Part shown: positions 9,500-20,553 of the stretch, piece by piece | Layout: each line of letters begins with the position of its first letter | Position numbering within the stretch: the first letter of the stretch is position 1 | Assembly (NCBI GenBank): GCA_010093685.1 | Contig: MU006238.1 | Location: forward strand, 376,129 to 440,128 | Direction: 5' to 3' | From: Ophiobolus disseminans | Taxonomy: Eukaryota; Ascomycota; Dothideomycetes; Pleosporales; Phaeosphaeriaceae | DNA: 64,000 nucleotides | Notes under the pieces: model-generated | What the model saw: only the letters and a program-made list of their open reading frames with translations | Databases searched by the model: none | Told to the model about the DNA's origin: nothing | Made by a program: the position numbers and the translations under genes

Positions 9500-12400
9500 A
9501 TGGACACCATCAACAGTCCCAAACCCCTACCACCTGCAATAACTGCCGAGGCGGGAACAGCCGCAGTCCAAGCCCAAGTCCTCGACATGAATACGATAGC
9601 ACAGAAAGATGCTGTTGCAGAAGCGAATGAAGTAGAATCGGATGGTGTCAAGTCAGCTAAGAAAGCAACCGACGCTGGGTTGAAGAACTATTTTGTAAGT
9701 ATGTTGTGAATTGTCCCGTTCCAACGCTAATTCGAGACATTCAGCGCGTCTTCAAATATGGCACTAAGTTTGACTACTTCCTGATCGTTCTATGCTGCCT
9801 CACATCTATTGGCTCGGGCATAACTATGCCTTTGATGAACATCGTTTTCGGTGCGTTGCATGAGCGTCCCTGGTGATCTCCACAATACTGAACATGTCCA
9901 TAGGCCAACTAATAGGAAGCTTCACAAATTACTTCACACCAGGGACTACCTTCACGCAAGCCGAGTTCAAAGCAGAGATCAACAAGATGACACTTTACAT
10001 GTTCTACTTGTTCATCGCCAAATTTGTGCTGTCGTACATCTCGATGGTATGGAGAAACCACCTTCCACGAAACAAGTTTGAGCTAATGGTACCTGAACAG
10101 ATCAGCATCAGGATCAGTGGCCTACGAATTTCTGCTGCCCTGCGCATAGCCTATCTGCGTGCCCTCTTCGCCCAACCTGTCAGCGTCATCGACACCATCA
10201 GCCCCGGCAAAGTTTCCACGCGCATCACAACCTCGTCAAATACAGTTCAACTAGCCATATCTCAACACTTTGCAATGCTGTTTCAGTCTCTTGCTTTCAC
10301 TATTGGTCTTTATGTTGTGGCATTCGTCAAAGCATGGCTGCTGACTCTGGTGGCTTCTGCATCACTGCCCTTCATTCTGATTGTGTACGGGTCACTCGTT
10401 CCGCCCTGTGAGTTGCACTTCAATCAAAAGTCACGAGGCATACACTGACTCGCACTCGGATGCATAGTTATAAAGATACACAAGATAACAGAGAAACACC
10501 ATGGCGATGCATCGGCGATGGCCTATGAGATGTTCTCGTCCGTTCGGGTCGTGGTTGCGTTTGGTGCAGAGGCGAAATTGGCAAGACAGCACGAGAGAAT
10601 GCTCGACAAAGCTGCCAGGAACGAGAAGAGAAGCGCGCCACTCATGGGCCTAATGCTTTCACCATCAATGATAGCAATGTACGGAACCTTCGCCATCGCA
10701 TTCTGGTTTGGAATCAAGCAGTACAACGAGGGAAAACTTCCGGACGTAGGGATCATCACGATCGTGCTTTTCTCGGTCATGATGGCGGTACAAAACATTG
10801 GGAGGGTTGCTGGCCCGGTCGTCGCCATTGCCAAAGCTGCCTCGGCCGCCACCGAGCTCTTCGCCACTATTGATGCTCCAGTCCCGGACACGTCTGGCCT
10901 ACAAGAGCCTGATGTTAGCGCCGATGCCGACATCTCTTTTGAGCAAATTGCTTTTTCATACCCCAGCCGACCCAATGTTCCGATCCTGGGTGGTTTGGAT
11001 TTACACTTCGAGGCTGGCAAAGTCACCGCCATAGTAGGGCCGTCGGGTTCCGGCAAGTCAACGGTCGTTGGTCTCGTCCAAAGATGGTATGAGCTGCTTG
11101 GAACAACTGCAACAGACCCTGCGTCTGTGAGCAAGGTAGCTGAGGAAGAACAGCCACCTAAACAAGTCAAGTGGTATCAAAAACGAGACTCCCCCGCGAA
11201 AGCGGACAAGGACAAGAATCCCAAGGACGTCACCGACGACGGCGAAAAGAAAGAAGAAGTTGATCTTGGGCCAAACACCTGCACCGGTACTATTAGGATT
11301 GGAGGAACAGATCTAAGTAAAGTGGACCTCAAGTGGTGGCGCTCTCAGATTGGTCTCGTGCAGCAAGAACCTTTCTTGTTCAACGACACCCTATACAACA
11401 ACGTTGCTTACGGCCTCTGCGGAACACGCTACGAAAGCTTGTCGAAAGAGGAAAAGATGAAAATGGTGGAGGAAGCGTGCCGTGAGGCATATGCCGAAGA
11501 GTTCATCTCGCGACTACCTCATGGCTATGACACCCTCGTTGGAGAGAGCGGCATCAAGCTCTCTGGCGGTCAACGCCAGCGCATCGCCATTGCTCGAAGT
11601 ATCATCAAGCAGCCAAGCATCCTTATCCTCGATGAAGCCACGAGTGCCATTGATGTTCGAACAGAGCGTATTGTACAGCAAGCGCTCGACCGGGTGTCGT
11701 CCGGTCGGACTACCATTGTCATCGCTCATCGGCTCTCTACAATCAGGCGAGCTGACAAGATCGTTGTCTTGCGCCAGGGCCAACTTGTAGAACAAGGGAC
11801 CCACGATGATTTACTTCAACTAGAGGCTGGCGTCTATCGAAGCCTTGTCACAGCCCAGAACCTTGCTATGGAAACAGAAGTCGAAGAGGTTGAAGAGTCG
11901 AGCTTGAAGAAGATTACAACTGCAGATACAGGTGCTTCTGCTATCCAAGAACGCACCAGTCAGACTTCTATCGAAGACTCAGAGTACAAACACAAGGGCC
12001 TCTTCAACAGCTTCGGTCGCCTTCTCTACGAACAGCGTATCCACTGGATTCTCTACAGCATCGCCATCATTGGTATCCTGGGCGCCGGAGCAGTCTATCC
12101 CCTCCAAGCCTACATCTTCGCCAAAGTTATCAACGTCTTCACCTATACCGGCGACCGTCTCGTGAGCGAAGGCAACTTCTACGCTGGCATGTTCGGTGTC
12201 CTCGCGGCTGGTACGGGGTTCATGTATTTCATCCTCGGCGTGGCTTCGCACCTCATTTCCATCGCCATCACGCGGCACTACCGCCAGGAGTATCTCAGCA
12301 ACATGATCCGCAAACGTATATCATTCTTTGACGACGTGGGACACAGTCCTGGCTCACTGACATCGCGCCTCAGTTCCGACTGCATGCAACTGCAGCAACT

Positions 12401-13916
12401 CATGTCAACTGAGATGTCATTTGCACTCATCGCTGTCGTCAATCTCTTCGGGTCCATTATCATCTCGTTTGTGTATGGCTGGAAATTGGCTCTTGTTGGG
12501 CTCTTCTCCGCTCTACCAGTTATCCTCACTGCTGGGTATTTCCGCATGCGCATCGAGATCCAGTTTGAAAAGGACAACGCCAAAGTGTTCGAGAACAGTA
12601 GCCAGTTCGCATCAGAAGCTGTGGGTGCATTCCGCACTGTCTTGTCACTCATCATGGAAGACATGATCGGAAACAGATACGACACCTTGCTCAAGGGACA
12701 CGTCAAGGAAGCCTTTGGATCAGCAAAGTTTGGCACGCTCGTCTTTGCAGCGAGTGACAGTGTCGACATGGCCTGTATGGCACTCGCTTTTTGGTACGGC
12801 GGACAGCTGTTGGCGAAGCGCGAGTACGACCTCGTCGACTTTCTTATTGTGTACATGGGTGTGGTATTTGGAGCTATGGCAGCAGGCAGTAAGTCTCATC
12901 AACATAGTGGCCCCGTCCAATACATGTACTAACCTTTTGTCTCTTCTTTAGCTTGGTTCAGTGTCGCACCAAATATGGCTCAAGCCACCGGGGCTGCGAA
13001 TCGGATCATAGGTATGCGCGCAAGCAAATCGTCCCAGGATGAAAACCTCGAAGACCCTCGCGATGCTCCAGACGGCGTAAGCGTTGAGTTCCGCAACGTC
13101 GACTTCAGCTACAAGTCTCGAGAAGTATCAGTTCTGTCGAAGCTCAATATCAAAGTCGAAGCAGGACAATTCGCTGCCCTGGTTGGCGCTTCGGTAAGCC
13201 TTCTACTCGCCATAATAATCGCACTTCTAACACTCCATCAGGGCTGCGGCAAATCCACAACAATCTCCCTGCTCGAACGCTTCTACAACCCCACCCACGG
13301 CACAATCCTCTACAACAACCAAGACATCACCGCCCTGTCCCCCTCCACATACCGCGCACAACTCAGTCTCGTCTCACAAGAGCCCACGCTGTATGAAGGC
13401 ACGATTCGCGAAAACGTCGCGCTATCCGTCGACACCGCTATAGACACTGACATCGAGATCGCATGTCGCGACGCCCAGATCCACGACTTCATCGTCTCGC
13501 TGCCAGACGGATATAACACGCATCTCGGGCCGAAAGGAATGAGTTTAAGCGGCGGGCAGAAACAGCGCCTCAGTCTAGCGCGCGCGTTACTACGGAAGCC
13601 CAAGCTACTGCTCCTTGACGAAGCGACGTCGTCGCTAGACAGTGAGTCCGAGAAGCTGGTGCAAGAAGCTATCGAGCGGGCTGCGGGCGAGGGCGGACGC
13701 ACGGTCATTGCGGTTGCGCATCGGCTAGCGACGATTCAGAAAGCGGATGTGATTTTCGTGCTGGGGAGTGGGAAGGTGTTGGAGAGTGGGGATCATCAGG
13801 GGTTGTTGAGAAAGAGGGGCGTGTATTGGCAGATGGTGAGTAAAGTCTTTGTGGTGATGGGGATTAGGATGATGCTAATGTGTGTGTAGTGTCAAGCGCA
13901 AGCTCTGGATCGATGA
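9500..13916 (+). CDS. Full-length ABCB multidrug-type ABC transporter
   Basis: This is a TMD-NBD-TMD-NBD exporter of 1344 residues, like fungal Pmd1/MDR transporters and the a-factor exporter Ste6; such proteins pump hydrophobic compounds or lipopeptides across the plasma membrane. Eight exons: 9500-9694, 9745-9850, 9904-10046, 10101-10407, 10468-12888, 12952-13193, 13242-13835, 13890-13916. All introns are GT..AG of 48-63 bp and phases agree throughout. NBD1 has Walker A GPSGSGKST near residue 441, signature LSGGQRQR near 615, Walker B ILILDE and H-loop AHRLSTI. A charged insert of about 50 residues lies between Walker A and the Q-loop of NBD1. NBD2 has GASGCGKST near 1137, LSGGQKQR near 1240, LLLLDE and AHRLATI. 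All catalytic residues look intact. The introns at 10047-10100 and 13194-13241 lack stops and are multiples of three, but family alignment (YISM joined to ISIRISGLRISAA, and GAS joined to GCGKST) requires their removal. The last exon encodes CQAQALDR, typical of the family. Confidence 0.93.
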
Positions 13917-14422
13917 TCGAGCTGCGCATGTTGGGTGGCGCCTTTTGAATCGTCGACCATGATCTTCCCCAGCAGGCAACTCCTCGCCGCTTCTTCCTCT
14001 ACACCCACGCGTGTCCCACTCAATCTTCATCTTAGCGTCTACTACTTAGATAGTACTTTTCTTTGTAATATCTCCCTTTCGACTCATTCGTTCGCATATC
14101 ACCACACCTAAATAGAGCTCGTAATTTAGATGCGCTATAATATCAATCTTCATCTTTCTACTTTGATCTTTAAAGTGCCATGCCGCTCAATCCCGATACT
14201 GCAAGAATAAGACGATTTACAGTCCAGCATACTTAGTCTGTAAGGCGTACACATGGCATACACATGCGCCCTGCAAAAATGACTTTGAAAGTACGTCAAC
14301 AATGTCCGTGTGTTCATTCCTCTTGGAGACGGTACATCAGATATATTCGTGTCTAAACATATCGACGTGACGTCTCTCCCAATGTGTATACACCTCATTC
14401 CACATCTTATCCTCATCAACCT
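13917..14422. other. Convergent 3' intergenic region
   Basis: This stretch lies between the stops of the ABC transporter and the minus-strand rhodanese gene. It is AT-richer than its flanks and fits 3' untranslated sequence. No gene was seen. Confidence 0.4.
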
Positions 14423-15341
14423 CTACTGCCTAGGCGTCGTCGCACCCTCCGGATACGGCGGCGCACCCTGTTCGCCCAAGTCCTCCTCTCCGCTATCACC
14501 CTTTCCACGCACAGGTTTGGTCTCCTGCACGGGTAACTGCGCCTCGCCCCTTCCTCCAGGCGTGGGTGGTGTTTTCGTTCCAGGGCCGCCGCGGCGCTCC
14601 CAGTCGAGGAAGGAGCCGCGGTATTCGCCGACGTTTGTGTAGCTGTGATTAGGCCGTTAGCGATGGCTTTCGATGGAGAAGAGTGATGTGCAAGGAGAAG
14701 ATGTAAGGACGCACCCAGCTTGTCTAGCAATTCCCGCAGCTGCACTGCTCCTCACGCCCGCTTTGCAGAAAAACACAACTTCCTTGGTCAGCGGCGGTTT
14801 CGCGAAGCCGAACTGATCCTGAAACTCCTCTTCCGTGAGCAGCAAAGCATCAGGATGCGACGATATGGGCAGGTTGATAGCGGTAGGAATGGTATTCGCG
14901 TCGTACTCGTGCGGTTCGCGGACGTCGATGAGGAGGCGCGAGTCGGAGGGCGTTTCGAGGATGGCGAGGATCTGAGTGCGTGGAGACTTAGCAATGCATA
15001 CCAGGAATGGGGAGATGGTGAGAGTGAAGAAGGGTACAAAGACGTACATCATCAAACTGGTAATCCTTACTCCTCTTCCCAAAGTCTGTCGAATGCCATC
15101 TCCGCTGTCCAATGCCGTTCTGCGCTTGCACAGGTATCGCCTGCAACCTGCCCGTACCACTCATACGCTCAATGCCCCTCGCCACGCTCTCGACGTGCCT
15201 TCTCCACACATCTTGAGACTGTGACTGTAGCTCGACTCCCAGCAGCCGCGAAGCTTGGAATTGGAGCTGTGATGTGCGGCGGCTGAGAAGGGATGTGTAG
15301 GTGCGGAGTAGTGATGCGGGGAGCGAAGGTTTGGACGCCAT
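14423..15341 (-). CDS. Rhodanese-domain sulfurtransferase, probably mitochondrial
   Basis: Three exons on the minus strand, 15341-15048, 14971-14715 and 14642-14423, encode 256 residues; the introns are 14972-15047 (76 bp, branch-like GCTAAG) and 14643-14714 (72 bp). A single rhodanese domain follows YQFDDILAIL: LLIDVREPHEY near the start, a PTAINLPI strand-helix element, and the active-site loop FFCKAGVRS, where the Cys carries the persulfide in thiosulfate sulfurtransferases. It ends with the conserved GEYRGSFLDWE. The first 90 or so residues are rich in Ser, Arg and Gln with almost no acid (MASKPSLPASLLRTYTSLLS), which suggests a mitochondrial targeting sequence. The C-terminal tail of about 50 residues is Pro/Gly-rich. 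An alternative 3' splice site upstream would add four residues (SPRT plus Q); I preferred the site that restores the family pattern. The nearest yeast relatives would be the RDL proteins. Confidence 0.87.
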
Positions 15342-16153
15342 TGCCGTTGTTCAAGGCGGAGTTGGGGGGCTTGTGAGACCGTGGATTGTTCGCGTGGATG
15401 GGTCGTACTAGTTAATGTGTACACGAGATTTTTTTAGTGAGGAAATGCAGTTCGATGTCTTGGATGACGATGGGAGCTCATGCTCGGCTCTAAAGCGGAT
15501 TTACCAGCGACGTCATGCTTCGCAAACGCCACGTGCGCTAACCCGGGCCCGTTGAAACGGCCGCGATCTGATGTCGAATTGGGTGTCAAGACATGAGGAC
15601 CGAGCAAGTAATTGTGGGTATATGTGTGCTTCATTCGTCTATTGTATATTGTTGATCGTACCTCCATTGCTTTTCCATGCGCTCTACCACTCCTTGTCGT
15701 CGTCACCTGCACCCGAAGCAGCGGAGAGCAGAGAGTCACATGGCGCACACATACACCTTCTGTTTCCCAAATGATCCATACACCGTATCCATGCCCACCA
15801 AAATCCGTCTCACCACGGCCCAGTGGGGGTATCATCCATCCATTCCATCGTCCCACAACCAGCTCCCACGCACCCAGAAATCCACAAAGCAGCAAATTGG
15901 TATATTTCTTTTAGCGCCGTGGGGGAATCATTCAGGAATTCACGACGCTGAAGCACAAACAAAACCCGCGTAAACAAGAAGCAGAAAGTATGACACAAAA
16001 ACAAAGCAGCCGAACGAGGCTTTTAGATATTCGCCGATATAAGATGGGTATAATTCTTTTGTCGTCGCTTAGAGTAGACCGGACACAAATCGCGTAGCTG
16101 GGTATTGTTCGTAAGACCGGTACAAGTAGTAGTAGTTCGAAATGGTGTATCAC
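15342..16153. other. Intergenic: rhodanese promoter and KH-gene 3' region
   Basis: The stretch lies upstream of the rhodanese start and downstream of the KH-gene stop. Several short overlapping open frames occur on both strands, but none has a motif or splice support. Confidence 0.4.
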
Positions 16154-19100
16154 TTAACGAGGAGGCCCAATAGGAGCCGGGTATCCAGATGCAGAATGAG
16201 AAGTGCTGGGGCGCCCGCTGTCTACGGAGCCCCGCGGGTCGTAACGGGGCGTAATGTCCCCGGACGCCGCAGCCGAAGAGGAGCCAAAAGGAAATTTGGA
16301 TTCATATCGCGGAGTTGGCATCGGCCAACTGTTGGAATGGTGTTCGTCATCCGCGAGGTTTATGCCGCTGTCATTCCACGGGTTGCGGTAGGATCCCGTG
16401 GATTCAAGACTGGCAAGGGAAGCCTTGGAGGCGTTGCTAGAAGCATGCTTGAACAAGGATCCCGGAGAATTAGTGTTCTTGCGTCCATTGAAAATGGACG
16501 TGAAGGATGACATGCTGCCTGGCTTACGGAGCCGGTCGAGCATGCCGCGGGGCTCATCGTCACCAAAGTGAGAGCGGGTAGGAGAGTCGGTGCTATCGAC
16601 TGCAGGCTCGGCTCGCTGGAGGAGCTTGGACTCAAAGAACGGTAGAGAGTCCTCGAAAGAGTCCGACTTGGGACGCGGAAGGGCGCCGCGGACGGTGTTG
16701 GTGTCTAAACCATGCATGACTAGATGGTTGAGCAGGAAGTCGATGGCATCTTTCAGCCCACCGGCGTTGTTCCTGGTGAACACAAGATGGAAGCTTTCAA
16801 CTTGTTCTTCCTTTCCATCGACCATCTCAGTCTGGCGATCCTGAAGCTGAGCATCTACCACATGTTGGGTCTTAAGCTTGTCAAGGATGTCAGTGGAGAA
16901 CTCCGCAGAGCGGAGGTGCTCGCTCAGGTCGGTAGTAGAAGGGAAGGCCAAATCATGAGATTCGGGGACCATGCCCTGGTTGTGTCAGCAATGGTGTTGA
17001 AACGCAACTCAATTAAACATACCAGAAATTCATCGACTGCCAAGGGCACCTGGTACTCAGGGCCAGAGACAGTAACGATATCACTTGCTTCCTCGGTGCT
17101 GGGGAACGTGATCTTGCAATTGAACTTCTTTTCGAGCTCGTCGATCTTGTCAAGACGGGCAATGAGCTCGCGATGGTATAGGCGGTTGATGTTGATTGTC
17201 TCGGAAACGAACTCCGCATCGGCCTTTTCGACCATGTCCATGATCTCTTGCTTCACAAGATCAAGGTTCTGGGCGTTACGTGCAGGCGTGCGGCAGATGA
17301 CGTTATCGACCTTAATGTCATCCTCCTCCTTGCCGTATCCGCCGCGGTCCATAGCGTTGGAGAATTTGACGAAGACGGAGTACTTCTTCATGATGCGTTG
17401 GATGTGCTGACCGCCGATACCAATGATTCGCTTGTGGTACTGATCAGGCACGTGGAAGGAAATCGAAGCGGGCATCTCTTGCTCGACGAGGTCAAGACCG
17501 TTCTTGGTAGCCTCATATTGGGCGCCGCGCACTACGATGTAGAAGTTGTACTCGTTGAAGCCATCAAACACAATCTGCACGCTGCTGTGGCTCATAATCT
17601 TGTTAATCTTGCCGTTCTTCTTACCGCTGACAAATTCTTTGTGCTCGTTGGCGAGCTCGATCTTCACGCTCATGTTGTACTGCGACTTCTTCACGAATGG
17701 AATGTTGCTGATCACCATCAAGGCAGCCCTCACAGCATCGTCTGAGCCATAGATGTGGAAGTTGAGCTTCTCGAAGCTCACTTCAGCACCGGAGTTGATG
17801 CAAATGTCAGAGAGCATGGCGCGCACATCAGCAGGAGTAGGCGGGCGCTGAGTGGGGTCAGGGTGAGTAATGAACCACGAAGCACTGTAAAATTGGCCAG
17901 CCTGTCATGTGTCAGTGTCGTCATCACGCATGTCCTCTCGAACAGCTTACGAGAATCATCAATTCGCGCACAGTGCGCTCGACATGCAAGACATCGGTGC
18001 CCTGAACTCGCACAACGCCTCGCTGAATGCCGAGGGGTGGCAGCAAGATATACGAGCCATTGTTTTCAATGATCTTGCGCACCTTGTCCAGGCGTTCGAG
18101 CAGAATGGCGTCGAGCTTGGTGTCGGTGACCATGACCGGCTTTACAAAAACTTTGGTCGACATGACGAGGTCGTGCAGGCGCTGCTTGGCACGCAAAATG
18201 CATTCCGAATTCTCACCCGTGATGTAGACCAGGTCGTCCGGTCTGCGCTGAGCGCCATGCGGTGTGTATCCATACAAGCGAGGGAACGGCGGGGGGAAGT
18301 AGATGGCTGTTCCAGTGACAGACTCGATCATCTTGATGTTCTTGCGCCCACGCCCGCAGATGAGGGTATGCATGGTTAGCTCGAGCTTCATGGTGTCAAC
18401 GTAGCGCTTGAGCTGTGACGAAATCAAATTAGCTTTGTGCGCTAGCAGTCGCAGCTGAAGAACTCACGATTTGGTCAATCATGATCAGGACGCGCGTCTT
18501 GGCGTGCTCCATTGTCTCGAGGTCTCCGAAAATGGCGCAGCGCAGACGCGGGTCCATGCCCGTGTCGATGTTGCCATTGAAGCTCGCGGACTCGATGTCG
18601 AGCTGCTTGGGCATCAACAGGAAGATGTCCGCCTTTGTCGTCATGGAGATGAGGTCGAGCTGGTTGAGGACGGCACCCTTGACGTTCTGGGTGGCCGGAT
18701 CTATAATGAGCCCCGAGTCGATGTCAACATGCGATGACCGCTGTGCCAAGAGTCAGCATTCGTATGACAATTGTTGCTAGAAGCTTGTAAATCCTACCAG
18801 GGAGATGGGCGTCGAGTTCAACACCTTGCACCGCATCGAGTTCACCATCTCCAGCTCGCCGGAGAGGCACACGTTGGTGACGAGCGCCCGTAGAGGGCCC
18901 CGTTGCAGGCCGGGCAGCGGCTTGGACTCGGCTGACGTAACCGTCGCCTGGACGCGTCCGTCGGTCTGCTCGCTCACGTCCCGGCACAGGGTGCGCAGGC
19001 TGTCGACGTTCTGCGTGTGAACGGGCAGCTTGTGGGTGGGCGTGGCCTCTGCCGTGCCTTCCGGATGGGTCCAGCGAGCCTTTGCCCCCGGACTCGCCCA

Positions 19101-19337
19101 CATGATGTCGTCCGGGTCGGGCCCCGCGAGGTTCGACGAGAAGGGCACGTTGAAGGACAGGTTGACCTGCGTGCCGGGCGCGATCACGGGCGGGGCGCTC
19201 GTGGCCGTCGAAGGGCGCTTTATCGGCGCTGTGACGGGCATCTCGTGGTTGGACCTCGAGAACGGGAAGCCGGCCGACGGAGCCATCTTCTCCCAGCCGT
19301 GACGGGCTTGGCCGGTGAAGTTTGATATCTTGTGCAT
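16154..19337 (-). CDS. Multi-KH-domain RNA-binding protein (Mug60-like)
   Basis: Five exons on the minus strand: 19337-18798, 18740-18468, 18412-17951, 17901-17023 and 16975-16154, giving about 991 residues; the introns are 57, 55, 49 and 47 bp, all in phase 0. KH modules are visible by their GxxG loops: LICGRGRKNIKMIESVTG in exon 3 and IIGIGGQHIQRIMKKYSVFVKF in exon 4. Weaker repeats occur in exons 2 and 4, so this is an array of KH domains as in vigilin-type proteins. KH domains bind single-stranded RNA; a role in mRNA fate is likely but unproved. The last 200 residues are Ser/Pro/Gly-rich and disordered. The start is uncertain: the ATG at 19337 has an A at -3, while an upstream in-frame ATG at 19472 would add 45 low-complexity residues. 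I recall S. pombe Mug60 as the closest named relative, with moderate certainty. Confidence 0.82.
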
Positions 19338-20553
19338 GTTGTGGTGAGGGAGGGCGCCCTGGGAGTCGACGGGCGGAGGTGATGGGGGAGAGACGGAAGA
19401 CGATGAGGTCGAAGAGCAGCAGCACTCGACCGTCCAAGACACGCTCGATTGGTCGAGCGTACCCGCATGCACGGACCGTCAGATCCACTCTCGACCTTGA
19501 ACTGAACACACCACCAAAGCCAAAAAGCACCCGCCTGCGCGCGCCTCAGTCACACGTCCTTCACTCTCGAACACGCGCCAGGCCAGAAGCAACCTGTCTC
19601 GCAGAGCCTCCCAACGGCCGTCCTGCCGCTTCAAGTCTCGTTGTGCGCCGTCTCCCGGTGCTCTCTCACCAGCGCTTGTTGGGATCTGCTCAGCGTTGCG
19701 CAGCTGCACCTCTAGACTAGCGCCGAAGCAGCGTAGTCCCACCGTAGCCGAGCCCCATATTACCGCATCATCGCTGACAAGAATAGCCTCCCAATATCTC
19801 CCTCATCTCCATCTCGTCCGGTTTCCCATTCACATGACTTGTCGTCCTGGATCCTGACTATCCAGCCGTTTCACCTGCCACAAAGTTTCTCATGCAACCA
19901 GGCTTGTTTGATGCACGTTGCCAGATCTCGATGCGGCTTCGTGCATCCCTGTCTCAGCCAGCTGCTGATGTGATGGGCCCCCGAGCAACAACGAGATTTG
20001 TCGTGGCAGTGCTGTGGGAACTCATCTCCTTTGTCGTCATCATCCCAACGAACGACCAGGACTGGCTGGGCCATCGTAGCACGGTTATGCACAGCGACTT
20101 ATCCACATCAATCACAACGTGTCATGCACAGAGCTGAGAGATGATCGCATGCGACTTGCTGGCTGAGCGGTTTGGTGTATCCAAGATGCAGGGCCCATCA
20201 TCTCGAGTGACACCCTCCGGCTATGTTCGGAGAACGTAAGATAAGACTAGGAAGGAGGGCCGTCTGGCAAGTATAGCCGAACTTATGAGATTCATGTGTT
20301 CACATCTTGCAACTGAGATCCTGAGAACGAAATTTTGAAAGGCGTCAAACATTCGAATTTGAGCACAGCTCAGGTCATCAAAATTGTGGACTTCATCATG
20401 TGCTTGCTATCCGAAAAACTGAGCTATTCAATGCCTGGTCTTTACAAACAGTACGCCCTGGGCGATCCTGATGTCGTGCTAAACAAGGCGGACGCTACCT
20501 TTTCCCCTACTAAACATTACACCGTCATTATACACTTCAAACCTCTAGACGCG
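19338..20553. other. Intergenic: KH-gene promoter and 3' region of the next gene
   Basis: About 1.2 kb upstream of the KH gene. The first part (to about 19740) is GC-rich and stop-poor, and may be a long 5' leader with the alternative ATG at 19472. The rest shows no coding signal. Confidence 0.4.
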
